Assembly: GCA_003439945.1 (NCBI GenBank)
Contig: QVRM01000292.1
Coordinates: forward strand, 802,001 to 866,000
Source: Dermanyssus gallinae
Taxonomy: Eukaryota; Arthropoda; Arachnida; Mesostigmata; Dermanyssidae
Length of the DNA stretch: 64,000 bases
Direction of reading: 5' to 3'
Below the pieces are notes generated by a model, which was not told the DNA's origin, searched no databases, and was given only the letters and a program-made list of their open reading frames with translations. A program made the position numbers and the translations under genes. Shown here in pieces: positions 44,216-55,944 of the stretch (positions are counted from its first letter, which is position 1; the number at the start of each line of letters is the position of its first letter).

Positions 44216-44760
44216 CGTCGGGTTTATTATCACACGTGTTGTGTAGAAATAGTACAGTGAAAAGGTATGCATATGTCTACATACACACATTTGGACATAT
44301 AAAACAATAGACATGTAAAGACGATAAAGTTATGACGCGAGCCTGGTTATCTAGCCTGAAAAGAGATGGGACCAAGTTACAGAAGGCAACATGTTAAATA
44401 CCGCAAGGTAGTTTACAACGTAGGCACGCACATGAGACCGAGGAAATATCGAACCCAGAGGTCGCGCACAGCACGTGATGAAAACCATGCACGGCAAACC
44501 TTGCCACCACATGGCGGTTAGATCGGCTCGGCCCTGGATTTGGTCCGGTGCTGAAGAAAATTTCAAAAAGGAAGGTGACAAAAATAACCTACCTAGTATG
44601 TAGGATGATAAACTGATGGATGCTAAATAGACAACTTGTACTTATTTAGCTCGTTATTTGCTGATCTTCGAACTAATATGAATGCATTTGTTCTCGATGG
44701 CCTTAAGACTCGTCTTCTAAAAAATGTTTTATTTTTATTAAATTAATTTATGCCAGTACT
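43470..44760. other. Unassigned AT-rich DNA with (TA)n and a tRNA-like patch
   Basis: TA runs lie at 44081-44098 and 44172-44210. On the minus strand near 44470 a B-box-like GGGTTCGATATTTCC follows TGGTGGCAAGG, a weak tRNA-like signal. The plus-strand frame at 43881-44099 is not supported by splice sites. Confidence 0.4.
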
Positions 44761-44761
44761 T

Positions 44762-45515
44762 TTTCAGAGAACTAATTGGAAAATGTGATCGCCACGGCGG
44801 GGAGGAGTTTTGTTTCCGTCCTCCGGCCTGACTGAGAACTTTTTTTTTGTTTGGTGGTGAGAGGGAAGAACGCTTTTACGCACACCCGAAGCGGGTAGTG
44901 TGGGACTCGATGCCGATGTTGTTGGCATAATACCCACTAAAAACCTCTCACCTATACCTCAGGAAGAGGCGAGAAGCTGGAAACGTTCTTTAATAGTACT
45001 TCTCCTGAGTCGCAGAGAATGCATGCTGGCGACGGGGCACGTCCGATACGATGTAGGTATTTTCTGAAGGTGCCGTGGCCCGTCAAAAAATGGGTCAGAG
45101 GGTACGACAGTGATCCCTCTTGCCTCTTAAACCACTTCTAAACATCCGGGATAATGGAGCGAATCCAGAAACCTGGCTGGCCCGCCTGGATCTCTATCCA
45201 TCTATTGTTCCAAGCGCCTACTGTCTGAAGTCGTGCGTCCTTCTGAGAGCTAGAGGAGTCCGCTCGATGGACGGCGCTCTCCAAAACCCGTAGATCCCAG
45301 AGGATCTGCCTGGATAGTACTTGGATAGCCGCGGTGGACGCAGTTTTGTTGGCTCTTGCAATCTTGACGGCCAGCGGCCTCTGCGTTTTATCCAGGAGCC
45401 GTCGGCACGTAACCCAGAGCATAATGGTTTTTACTACCGTCGCCAGGAGACACCTCTGATAATCAAAGCACCACTTGTGCGCGCCAGCAATCTTAAGGGT
45501 TCTGTGGTGGCTTTG
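44762..45515 (-). mobile_element. R1-like fragment A: ORF2 C-terminus fused to 3' UTR
   Basis: The minus strand reads QRPLAVKIARANKTASTAAI, ILWDLRVLESAVHRAD, WIRSIIPDV, a frame change, then LTHFLTGHGTFRKYLHRIGR and CILCDSGE, where the knuckle is cut. It passes straight into 3' UTR with the hairpin (44896-44939, with a 20 bp longer loop). The knuckle's second half is deleted. Its 5' end abuts the poly(A) of fragment B. Confidence 0.75.
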
Positions 45516-45521
45516 GTGTCC

Positions 45522-45736
45522 TTTTTTTTTTGTTCTGGGAGGTTTCGGTAGTGCATGATGCACATGCGCCACTAGCAGCCTGCGTGACTAGTGTGAGACT
45601 CGCAAACCCACTAAATCCGGATTCCTCCCCACCCCCCCAGGCTCGGTATTACTTTGGCATTACATCGAAGCCGTTGGAGAGGCGTCTCTGCCGTTCTCCT
45701 TCAATCAGCTCTATCTCTGACTATCATCCCGCATGT
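45522..45736 (-). other. 3' UTR of R1 element B
   Basis: The conserved hairpin lies at 45589-45613. The UTR is nearly the same as the solo end at 39.1 kb (shared TGCATGATGCACATGCG and GGAGAGGCGTCTCTGCCGTT), so both come from one subfamily. Confidence 0.75.
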
Positions 45737-48140
45737 CTACCTGCGGTTGGATAGGGAGATGCCATTTTGTAATCCGTCCTGTGAGGGTGCGTCGAGACCA
45801 TGAGGGCCTGGCTGCTCCCCACCCCCTCCCCCCTCCCTCGGCTCCTCGTCTCGACCACTCTCCCGAGAGACCCGCTCAAACCTCTCCCGCCTGGCCGTTT
45901 CCTTGGCTGTCTTGAGTGTCAAAACAGCGTCGAACAAGTTCGTCGCCTCCCTCCATGCCTCCGCCGAAGTCATCATATGGGAGACCACCTCCTTGATGGG
46001 TCGGCCTCTCACAGCGGTTGGTGCTGCGTCCCGTGCTTCCCTGAGAGCATCACACCGCAGAACAGTATGCTCTACGTTGTCCGTTTCTCCAGAGTCGCAC
46101 AGTACGCAAATATTGCTGATGGCCTTCTTGATCCTTGACAGGTAGCTCTGGAACTGGCCGTGTCCGGTCAGAACCTGATTCGTCCAGTAGGAAAGCTCCC
46201 CGTGTCGGCGGTCATACCATGCCCTGAGGTCCGGTATCAGAGAGTTGGTGTCCTTAGCAGCTTCGTAGTGCACATGAGGGGTGCCTGTCAGGCCGGTATC
46301 CAGGAGCACCCCTAAGTATTTTGCTTCACTAGAGAGAGTAATGTTGTGTCCTTCTAAGGTCAAGTTAAGATAAAGAGGGCGCTTCTGGCCGTTCAGAAAT
46401 ATTGACACCGTTTTGTGTGAAACCAGGCGAAGTCCGTGTGGAGTGAGTCAGATGGACATGTCTTGCAAGGCGCCAATTGCTGTTAACGTTAGGAGGGTGA
46501 GGCATGCGTAGCACATCGTCATACGAAATGTTCCATAAAATTGGGCCAGCACGGGGCCCTGGGGGACCCCTGCGGTAAGAGGATATTACTTGCCTTGATA
46601 GACCACCGTACGTTGTGACAGGTAAGGTGCTAAAATTCTTCTAAGATAGGGCGCTATATGAGCACGTGCTAATGCGTCATTTACGGAGTTCTAAGAAACC
46701 GAGTTAAAAGCGTTCTTGATGTCCAGTAGAATTGCTAGGCAGTGCGATCTCGTTTCTGAGCGGGTACCTCTCTGGGTTTCGGCTATGGTTAAAAGGCTTT
46801 GAATTGCGTCATGTGTTGAGGGGCCTGAGCGAAATCCGTGTTGGTCCTCTGAGATCACTTTTTGTCGTTCAATTCCTTCGTCAGCCACATATGTATAAAA
46901 TGCTCGAATGAATTGGAGAGACAGGGAAGGATGCTAATAGGCATAAAAGCAGAGGGGTAACTTTGGGGCAACGCGGTTTTAGAAATCAGGACAAGGTGGA
47001 CCTTTTTTCAGTCTTCGGGGTATGTGCGCGATTGCAAGATGGGCTCCACCATTTCCATGAATACGGTCGGATGATTTTCTATAGCATTTTAACGGCTTCT
47101 TCTGGGATGCCGTCTGTTGCCGTCTGTTCTGCTGCCTTTCGCAGTCGGACTTTTGTAACGACTCTTCTCACTTCATCCATTGTAATGGGGGGAAAATCTA
47201 ATTCCTTGGCGTCGAGGTTTGGCCTAAGTGGTGAGGGATCCAATGGAAACAGTTCACCGATGACTGTTTGAGCTAGATCGGGAGGCAGTGGTGGTTGTGC
47301 GTGCCTCAGTGACTATTCCACCAGTGTTTGGGGGTCCGCCGAGCTAGTGTGGGGTGCAAGGGGCGGCTTGCTACTCTACAAGCCTTCTCTAGCATAGTCG
47401 ACACCGTGTGTGATTCCGTATTACGCAGCCGGTCGCAGCGACACTCATTTCCTGCTGTAACGCCTAAAATTTATTATTTTATCCTAAGGCGGAGCCTGCG
47501 GGTTTTAAGAGGGGATAGGGCCACTTTGAGGCAGGAAAGTAATGTAGAAGTGATCCGAGAGGTTTTCGACGTCGTCGTGTACAGACCATCCTGTCGCCCT
47601 GGGCAATAGGGTCTTAGAACAAAAGTAAGATCCAAGGTTGATTCTTGGTCCCCCCTTCTAAAAGTCGTGCATGGAACGTTGACCAGGTACAGATCGTGTA
47701 CCTATACCCTGTCTACCAGCACCGCCCCTCGCGGGGATGTCCTCCCCCACTGTCGGTGAGCTACGTTGAAATCACCCCCAATTACGACTTAGCAGTGGTT
47801 TTGTTTTATGATCGACGTAGTCAAGTCTTCTAAAAACTCTTCAAAAACCTTGGTAAAAACGTTTGGGGAAATGTATATTGAGTAGATGGCTACTCTATCT
47901 ATGGTTATAAAAGAGAAGTGCACGCCTCGGTCGGCTCCAGTAGGGTGGATAACCGAGGTGGTTCCATATACAGCTGAGGACCCGTTCGATGCGTGCACAG
48001 CCGCTGCGTGTAGCCAACTTTTAGGGGGTTCCGAGACCAGTATAAAATCGATGTCTTTAAAAGCGGTAAAAAGAAGTGCCATGTCTAACGCCGGGGCGGA
48101 CCTATTTAGGTTAATTTGTAAAAACTTAAGATCTATGGTT
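45737..48140 (-). pseudogene. R1-like ORF2 of element B
   Basis: The endonuclease start has LKFLQINLNRSAPALDMALL (48115), FILVSEPPKSW, IYISPNVFTKVFEEFLEDL and GGDFNVAHRQWG (47770). RT blocks are AAEQTATDGIPEEAVKML (47110), VISEDQHGFRSGPSTHDAIQ, ILLDIKNAFNSVS (46700) and AGVPQGPVLAQFYG (46570). YADD is lost between 46560 and 46440. LEGHNITLSSEAKYLGVLLD follows, then an in-frame deletion joins HVHYEAAKD directly to SLIPDLRAWYDRRHGE. The C-terminal knuckle CVLCDSGETDNVEHTVLRC is intact. The stop is at 45737. Confidence 0.8.
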
Positions 48141-48149
48141 CCTTGTTGT

Positions 48150-48590
48150 TTTCCGGAGTGCCTCTACTCGTTACTTGGAGGCCGGGCATTGCATAGAGGT
48201 TGCGTAGTGTCCCTCTTGCTGGCAGTGGTAACAGTGCGGCAGAGCCCGACAGTCCCGGGCCACATGTCCCGCCTTTCCGCACTTTTAGCACAGAGGGTTT
48301 GTAGCATGTGGGTTTGTGCAGGCCCGCGTTACGTGCTCAAAGCTGAGACACTTTAAGCGCTGGGAGACATTTAACAGTTTGTCCAGGTGGCAACGAGATC
48401 AGCCGATTTGGATGTGTCCACGGTGCTGGTGCCGCGCTGCCGCTTCTGCGGGGAGTCTCACAACGCAGGAAAAAGTCCTGCCATCCCGCGTCAGTTTAAA
48501 AGCGTTAAGAACCATGGTTTCCTTCTCTGTTTTTATTTTAACATTGCTTTTACCGTTAACACCGCAGCAACACCGCTTTTAATCTTAGAA
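48150..48590 (-). pseudogene. R1-like ORF1 C-terminus of element B
   Basis: Minus-strand frames give PAPWTHPNRLISLPPGQTV, then knuckles KCGKAGHVARDC and CYHCQQEGHYATSMQC, with a preceding degenerate one ending HVTRAC. A stop interrupts the block. Upstream of about 48590 the sequence switches to R1 fragment C. Confidence 0.7.
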
Positions 48591-49115
48591 CAATGTGCTC
48601 TGGGGTGTCCTCTGGTCCATCGCCGCAGTAGATGCACATGGGGCTATGAACCTTTCCGATCCTGAACAGCTAGGACCAGGAATCGCCGTGACCTGTCAGG
48701 ATCTAGGTCGGTAGAAGGTAAGGTTCATCCTCCAGTCCGGTCAGCCAGTTATTGGTGTTCGGGACTGGCGCCCGGGGCACCCGCTGTTGCATTTTTCCCG
48801 CTATAGGTCGATTATACATCGACGCTCCTCGTCCTTCTTGCGCTGGGGCTTGCCCCATAGGGAGGCTTGGCTGCTTTCAGGTCCCTGGGAACCGTTCCAG
48901 CGAGAACGAGATGTACCACTGCGCTAAACGCCCGGTACGCCGAAATTATCTTGCGGGCTTCAACCCTCTGGGTCTGACGCAGGCGGTCTCTGTTGGCGGC
49001 GAACTTTTGGGTGTCGGTGGGCCTGGCTGGATCCCCGTACAGACAACGTACTCGGGCGCGGACAAGATTATACGACGTCCGGATTGTTCGAGGTCCGTAA
49101 GTGTTGGGCATGAGC
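48591..49115 (-). mobile_element. R1-like fragment C: ORF2 thumb and knuckle
   Basis: The minus strand reads LMPNTYGPRTIRTSYNLVRA, RQTQRVEARKIISAYRAFSA, LAGTVPRDLKAAKPP, then after shifts ILTGHGDSWS, LFRIGKVHSPMCIYCGDGPE and DTPEHIVL. The wording is closest to R1 element 1 (LMPNTFGPRESTRR). It is truncated at both ends. Confidence 0.75.
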
Positions 49116-50510
49116 CGTGCGCGTACTACACATACATATACATATGTATTGGGTTAATGTAAAAGTTCTTGTTTTGGTATCTGGTATATGGTTGGAGGCT
49201 CAACGAGCCTCCAACTCGTTTTGGAGGCTCGGGGCGCCCTCTGTGGAACACCAGCATGGGAGAGAGTGATACTTTTATGATGGAGTGACCGCATCAGCCA
49301 ATAGGTTCCGCTTTTACGCCAAGTGTTTGTTTGCTTTCTGCGAAAGCAGAGAAATGATAAATGTTAAAGCGCAACGATTGAAGTGCTTTGCTGTACGAGT
49401 TTCGAATAGCTTCAGGGCTGCTGTACCTTGATGAAACATCTCCACCACTTTTAGGAACGACTCAAACAACGAACCCAGCAAAATGGCATGCTTCGTTCTT
49501 GAATCGTTTAGTAACCTGCGTTAGCCATAAGGTAGCGTAGTCCGGGTTTGCAGCTGGTTCTGGCTGAAAGGAAACGGGAATGTCGTGCCTGTGCTTTATT
49601 TGGCTGGGCAGCGTTTAGAGGCGACTGTCTAGGAGTTGACACCTATCGGTGTCAAGAAGCAATTGTAGGCAAAATATAATGTATAAATAAAACGTTGCTT
49701 GTGTTCAGAAGCAAATTGTGTTGCGTCTCCTAAAAAGGCACAGATAGACCGGCAGCGTAGCTAAACGCCACGTGAGGTTATGTTGGAACGTCGAATTCGA
49801 CGGAGGGCGAGAAAGCTGGAAGCGCAACCCTGCGACTGTGATCTGGGTACAGATTTCATCATCCTTTCTAAGGAGGTGCACTCTACTATCGAACAAGCGA
49901 GAAATTGACAAAGCGACCGTGTTTGGCTTAAGGCCATAATGTTGACGACCAGTTGGAGTATGCTATGGTTTGGGCTGGTTTATAAAGCTTGTTGTAGTTT
50001 GGGCTATTTATCCCTCATGGAACAAAACTAAATTATTTCCTTTACTACCAAGTGGAGGGTTATATGAAGACGTGGGCGTAAACCCGTTTTGGCATTAGAA
50101 ACATATATATACATTTTCCAAAATAACTGCGCCCTTCCACAGAGCAAAGCAAACCCAACTGTGGCTACGCGGCAACAGGTCCAGCTAGAGTACTCGTCTT
50201 ATGTACGCCTAGATTTTATCTGGGTTATTTAAAAGTCAAGTAAAGTAGGCTATAGAAATACGCGAATTTAGAAGGTCCTATGTTAACCACTCAAAACAAG
50301 TGGGAGAAAATTGGAAAGTGCCGTTACATCTGCACGCGAGATTCGTTGACAGATTGCACAAGGTTATGAAGGCGATTGGCGTACATGTTAAGTACTGTTA
50401 ATTTATATGTTTTGGAAATATCCTAAGAATGTCAATGAATATCGTTTCGTCTGATAAATCTTTGACATTGACATTGCTTGTACAATATATTGACGATCTA
50501 CGATTTCAAG
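49116..50510. other. Unassigned DNA, possible mariner-type end
   Basis: TTGGGTTAATGTAAAAGTTC at 49149, after a TA, resembles the outer end of mariner elements, but no transposase or second terminus was found. The hairpin at 49191-49215 lies just inside it. Confidence 0.35.
49191..49215. repeat. Perfect 11 bp hairpin
   Basis: GTTGGAGGCTC, loop AAC, GAGCCTCCAAC. A further copy of TTGGAGGCTC follows at 49221-49230. Confidence 0.8.
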
Positions 50511-50519
50511 TTTTTTTCT

Positions 50520-50780
50520 AAAAATGTGCTGAGAGGGCATATGGCCTGCAGGCCGAGGAAATTGGCCTCTTTCCGGATTTAGGGATGAGGACCAGGCCCT
50601 CCTTCATAGCTACAGAAACCTCCCTTCACTATCCTGTTTTTTAGAGACTTTCGGCAGCCGCTTAAAGATCCATCCCAAAGTATGCACCGTCGGGGCCGGA
50701 TGCCAGCACGTCTGCCTAATTTCCCCTGGTTCCTTTTATCTAGCCAGCTCTGCGCACTCGTGTAGGTAATTTTAAGTCTT
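50520..50780 (-). pseudogene. Degenerate RT fragment (fingers)
   Basis: Minus-strand frames read ASGPDGAYFGMDL, then EVSVAMKEGLVLIPKSGKR and ISSACRPYALSA, which resembles GKAPGPDG, KKANLVLIPK and YRPICL of R1-type enzymes. Very decayed. Confidence 0.4.
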
Positions 50781-50789
50781 AGTCTATAT

Positions 50790-52590
50790 GATTTGTACCC
50801 TACGACGCTCTAGCGTATGCATTAGGTCACAAAGCTCTCTTGGAAATTCCTTAAATATTTTTTTCAAGGGAACATGTGCTTCGTACGCCAAACTATATAT
50901 CCGCTGCTTCAATATCTGAAGTTGATTTTTGCTAATCTTCTATAGAATCTTTGTTGCTCTATGCTCCATTCCCAGATAGTTATGCGCTGCCTCCTTCCTA
51001 GGTCACGGCTGCTCGTTAGTTATTATATGAGAGATGTTTTTCCCTGTCCTCCTCTTTTTCTATCCGTGCATATCTCTGTGCTACGACAGCTACTTCATTT
51101 GTAATGCTATATTCTACACAGCGTCAGGTGATACTGTGCTTAACATCTATATATTACAATATACACTCTTCAACTAAACCGTATATAGCCTTCTTTCACA
51201 CTACGTATACGCCCTTTAACATGTGAGTACCCCCGTAGTTCTCTACAGACCCGTCCGCATGTTTGGCGTCAAACGTGCTAGAATGGATATCCGACCGTTA
51301 GGAGGCTGTTGGCGTTCCCACTAGTAATAATGAAGTGGCGGCGATTTCACCTAAGAAGTTCTATTGACTGAACCTTAGCGCTTGCTCGGCGATGCAATTC
51401 GCTGACACAACGTTGACTAATTCCCGGCAAATACTAGAACCGCAACAGATTTTCTAGAGGTTTGCGAGAACACGTCTGTACCGTTCGATTTCGAAATCGG
51501 AACAACGAGCATTGCCACGAATTAGGCGTTATTGGTAGCTGTGAGATGGCTGTTTCCTGCATCTGGTGAAGCTAAGATTATATCTATTTATGATAAAAAC
51601 AAACCGTCGCACTAGGTTAAAGACGGTTGCAGCACAGATAATGTGACGGTGCAGACGTTGGACAAACGTATGTATTCTGCATAAGTTAAGGCAGCGCGAG
51701 CACATTGAATATATTCTTATTTCATTCAGACAACGCGTTTGCCAACTGGCCTGGCATTTAGTCTCTTCCGGATATGCACGAAAGCATTGGAGGCAATGAG
51801 CCTTACTATGCACAAACACTCACCTGCTGGAGTCCATTTGGAACTTATTTATTTTAATCGCTCACTTTGAGGTAGCACGTTTCGTAAACGTGGGAAACAA
51901 ATCACGCTGTTACACGTCAATAAACTTCTCTGAGTCGATAGTGGATTTTAACTCGGCAATTAAATTGAAGAGGCTGTGATTTGTAAGTTTTCTTATACAT
52001 ATAGATACTTAAGACAAAATATGCCAATTTGTCGGAGTTTTTCGTAACATTGAAGCATACATCCCTCGACACGGCTTTGCCACTCACACCCAAAAAACAA
52101 AAACGCATATATGTTCGTTTTGCCATGAGCGTGTCTGTTGTTTTGCTAGTCAATTTTGAACACCCCTAGACATAAAGAAACGTTAGCAGTATCCGTAACG
52201 CGGAGCACGTTATTTGAACATTTTCTGCTGTGTGATACATTTACGCTAAAATGATAAGGTACCAATTGGTTTAACTTTTACGCGAAACTGTTGCCAAAAT
52301 GGAACTTAGCGAATCATTTGCAGTACGAAATCGTTAACATACCGTTTTCGCTGAATATGCTCTAAATATTTCAGACAGTTTTTGCAGCAGTAAGGTATTT
52401 TTAAACATATACACAATTGCCGCCGTAATTGAAATTTCTTGGTGTCAATTTCGTCATATTTCATTTGGCAACAACAACGAATGATGATATACGACGAGTG
52501 ATGTAATTGTAGGCGTTCGGTGTGGAGCGTGTGATATATAAGAATCTATAGGATATATCGTGTTGAAGTGCGACGAGCTAGGAGGAGTGA
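50790..52590. other. Unassigned AT-rich DNA
   Basis: No motifs, splice-supported frames or repeats shared with the rest of the window. Confidence 0.45.
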
Positions 52591-52595
52591 GAACA

Positions 52596-52745
52596 ATGTC
52601 CTTATCCGAGTCATTAGGTTTCGGTGATAAACCACTATGGCACTTAGAGATAAACGAAACCAGGCGCAGGCTAGGGAAATTGCATAGATTGGAAGAAACT
52701 ATGGAGAAACACCCGGCTAAACCAAACTTTTGTGTAATTAGGTAG
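52596..52745 (+). CDS. Small charged ORF of unknown function
   Basis: ATG in a favourable context (GAACAATGTC) opens a 49-codon frame, MSLSESLGFGDKPLWHLEIN and so on to PNFCVIR, with a helical, basic stretch NETRRRLGKLHRLEETMEKH. It stops at TAG 52743. An alternative is a first coding exon, with AG|GTAGTA overlapping the stop. No homolog recognised; may be chance. Confidence 0.25.
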   Translation: MSLSESLGFGDKPLWHLEINETRRRLGKLHRLEETMEKHPAKPNFCVIR

Positions 52746-54195
52746 TAATATAATCATCGTGATAATCCAAATAATAGTATGAATGCACTACAGACGAAGA
52801 TGCTTCTAAATATACAGAATTAACTAAAATAATAATAATAATAATAATAATAGAAAACTATACGAAGCTAGCAGCGCGCTGTATGACACACCGCACAGCG
52901 AGCCCATCTGGTTGAAAAGGTATTCCACAAGAAATGGTAAATAAAACTCATATACGAGATAAATTTACGAAGCTTTCAAAGAACTTACTACTTTTCTGTC
53001 TTTTGTGCTCATATAGATATTTGTTTCACAAACATAAAGACTTGGCAGGCTTTTAAAAGCACACCAAGCAATTCCAGTTATTTTCTGTCCTATATATTAT
53101 ATTACTCCAAGGTCATAACGGCCATTGATGTGCATATGTATCAAGCTATAAATCTATTGCAATATTTAAGGGACCACACGCTTCCAGTGTAGTTTACTAG
53201 CACGCGTTTGAATTAAATGTATTGCCTAGTACCAAGCATGGTTCTGACTGGTTCCGGTCGTCGGATAGTAAGTAGTGTTGTCACAAGATAACTTGCTTCC
53301 TCTAAAACGGCAACTTTGTAGTACTAGATTTTGTTCCGTATTCTCTGTCTTCCAACATCAGAGCACCGGTTGTAAGTAAACGAGGCGAACGTATTAACAT
53401 CTAGGTCTTCAAACATAAACGCAACCACCACTGTAAGCAACAGAGTGAAACGTATAAAAGTCATATACGTACAGTAGTAGGCAGTAAGTATACATGCGGG
53501 TAGAATTTTCATATGTCCCAATGGCACCAGGGCTATATTTTGACACAAGAGAAGCCAAATTATCAGCTGATCATCCTGCAACGGCTGTCGCGAATTTACG
53601 GAGTCGTTTACGGACGGCGACCGAGGAGACAAAACGATATACACAGAAAGTGTCAAGCCCTAACAAAGTACGCACAGGAGAGGGTAATAAAAATGATTAA
53701 GATTAGGACATCACGAGCCAAAGGAAAAACGCCTTAGAAAGAGAGATCTGAGCGAAGGCGCCGCCATTGAGGTATCATTTTCGAAAGGGAACCGCCTGTG
53801 GGTATAAAGCTGTCCTAATGGTGAATCCCTGCATCGCGGACTACGGATTTCAACTGGTAAAACAAGTGCAATCTTTTTTTGTTATCGATAGACCAAGTGA
53901 TTGCTACAAATCTGCCATGACTGAAAAGAAGATCGTCGAACAAACAATGAGCAGAGCTCTCTGGATGAGACTCTTGAGAGTCTGCTGTACAATCACAGTT
54001 TCCATGATGCTGAAAGCAAAACGACGGCACGACATCTCGGGAAAGACGACGCAGCTAATCAAGGGTTAGCGAAAGAGAGAGAGATACATTTTGCAGGCAT
54101 ACACGTGGGTTACAGCCACACCAAGATTACGAAAAAAAATTTAACTACCAGTATTGCATCTTTAGCGAGCTGTATACAGTGGCAAACTGCCGCTG
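52746..54195. other. Unassigned AT-rich DNA
   Basis: A short (ATA)n run lies at about 52829-52850. The plus-strand frames at 53494-54069 have ordinary composition but no motif or splice support. Confidence 0.4.
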
Positions 54196-54198
54196 CAC

Positions 54199-54340
54199 GG
54201 AGGATAGTCTAGAATTAAAAACAACCTCCTTAAAAACTGTTTTTAATCTCAAGCCACCAGCCGTAAGTATGTGCGTCCGCCCGTTAAGACTAACTGAATT
54301 CTACCGCCGCCATCAAAGTTCTAATTCTAGACTATCCTCC
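54199..54340. mobile_element. Small inverted-repeat element (MITE-like), with hairpin motif copy 3
   Basis: GGAGGATAGTCTAGAATTA at 54199-54217 is the exact reverse complement of 54322-54340 (19 bp). The 142 bp unit contains the AAAAACAACCTCC loop shared with the copy at 6.3 kb. No TSD is clear. The internal part has no coding capacity. Confidence 0.6.
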
Positions 54341-54349
54341 GGCCCCTAC

Positions 54350-54397
54350 GGGCTTGGAACTTAACCTGAGATATACCTCAGGTTAAGTTCCAAGCCC
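54350..54397. repeat. Perfect 21 bp hairpin
   Basis: Arms GGGCTTGGAACTTAACCTGAG (54350-54370) and its exact reverse complement (54377-54397) are separated by ATATAC. GGGCT and ACTTAACTTGG then recur just downstream. Confidence 0.9.
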
Positions 54398-55080
<683 letters not shown>

Positions 55081-55082
55081 GT

Positions 55083-55095
55083 CTTCAAGATGGCG
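55083..55095 (+). promoter_or_regulatory. YY1-like motif at the LINE 5' end
   Basis: TTCAAGATGGCGG overlaps the YY1 consensus (AAGATGGCGGC). YY1 sites at the start of mammalian L1 direct correct initiation; the same role here is only an analogy. The ATG inside opens a 34-codon frame with a signal-peptide-like start (MYFLCALLVFNVLAQN) ending at 55194. Confidence 0.4.
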
Positions 55096-55180
55096 GCGAC
55101 TGTGCGGATGTACTTTTTGTGCGCTCTTCTAGTATTTAACGTTTTGGCCCAAAATGTGACACTTAGGCGGGAACGCGTGT

Positions 55181-55835
55181 GTGAGAACAAATGAGAACCC
55201 TGGACCCCGCGTACCGATCGGCCCACCACTACCAACCAGACCTCCTTCTAACACCCTGATTAACATGGTGAGTCTATCCATGTGGCCTCCTCGACGACGA
55301 GTTGCAAAGTCACACACTTTGCAATCTGCATTGGCTGTCCTCTTAGTACTTAGTGGCGACGTTGAAGTAAACCAAAACAAAAATCAACTGATCTTCGATC
55401 ACGCCAACAGCAGGCAGCCACCAAGCCACAGCGTAGACAACAGCGAAATGTGCCAACGTCATTAGGTCGGGGAACATTTACACCGCGACGTCTTCATTTC
55501 AGCACTAACAGCGATCCCCACCACAACATTACGAACACACCCAACAAAGTACAGAGGCGACGCCAGCATCCATAGTACACAGTTAAGAAAGGAAAATAAC
55601 GTGTAGTGCGCTCTTTGTAAGTCGCTTACAGTTGTCACATTCGACAGACTTGCTTAAAGAATACGTCTATCGAACTATCGAAACCGAAACAAAAGTAAAG
55701 GTAACCACACTTGTTGGCATGAACCAAGCATATTACAATAGTTTTCATATACAAGTAGACGCCAACAAATTCAATGCTCTGTTAGACCTATCAGTATGGC
55801 CAGAAGGCATTCATACACAGGCCCATCCAGACTAA
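55181..55835 (+). pseudogene. LINE N-terminal region: 2A-like motif and ORF1-like block
   Basis: The first frame contains QSALAVLLVLSGDVEVNQNK. Functional 2A-like peptides end in D-x-E-x-N-P-G-P; here the final NPGP is degraded to NQNK. After stops, a second frame (55632-55835) has VKVTTLVGMNQAYYNSFHIQ and FNALLDLSVWPEGIHTQ, a block seen at the end of some LINE ORF1 proteins. Confidence 0.55.
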
Positions 55836-55944
55836 ACGAAATACACCAGACAATGATGATAATGAAACGAACACAAACAAATGACAAAATACTGAGCCAA
55901 GGACTACAACGTACACAGAACCAAATTTGTACTAATCAAAATGT

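Larger units (their letters stand above)
45522..48590 (-). mobile_element. R1-like element B, heavily damaged
   Basis: It runs from a T10 run (45522-45531, the poly(A) on the minus strand) through 3' UTR, ORF2 and the end of ORF1 near 48590. All domains are present in order, but with many stops and with deletions that include the catalytic YADD and about 140 residues of the thumb. It lies between R1 fragments A and C, so this 4 kb stretch is a stack of three R1-like copies in the same orientation. Confidence 0.8.

Noticed and set aside
49149..49700. Second mariner element starting at TTGGGTTAATG
   Set aside because: Only one end resembles a mariner terminus. No transposase motif or opposite inverted end was found within 1.5 kb.
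55090..55194. First exon of a secreted protein (MYFLCALLVFNVLAQN)
   Set aside because: The signal-peptide-like start is attractive, but it overlaps the apparent 5' end of a LINE and stops after 34 codons without a convincing donor.
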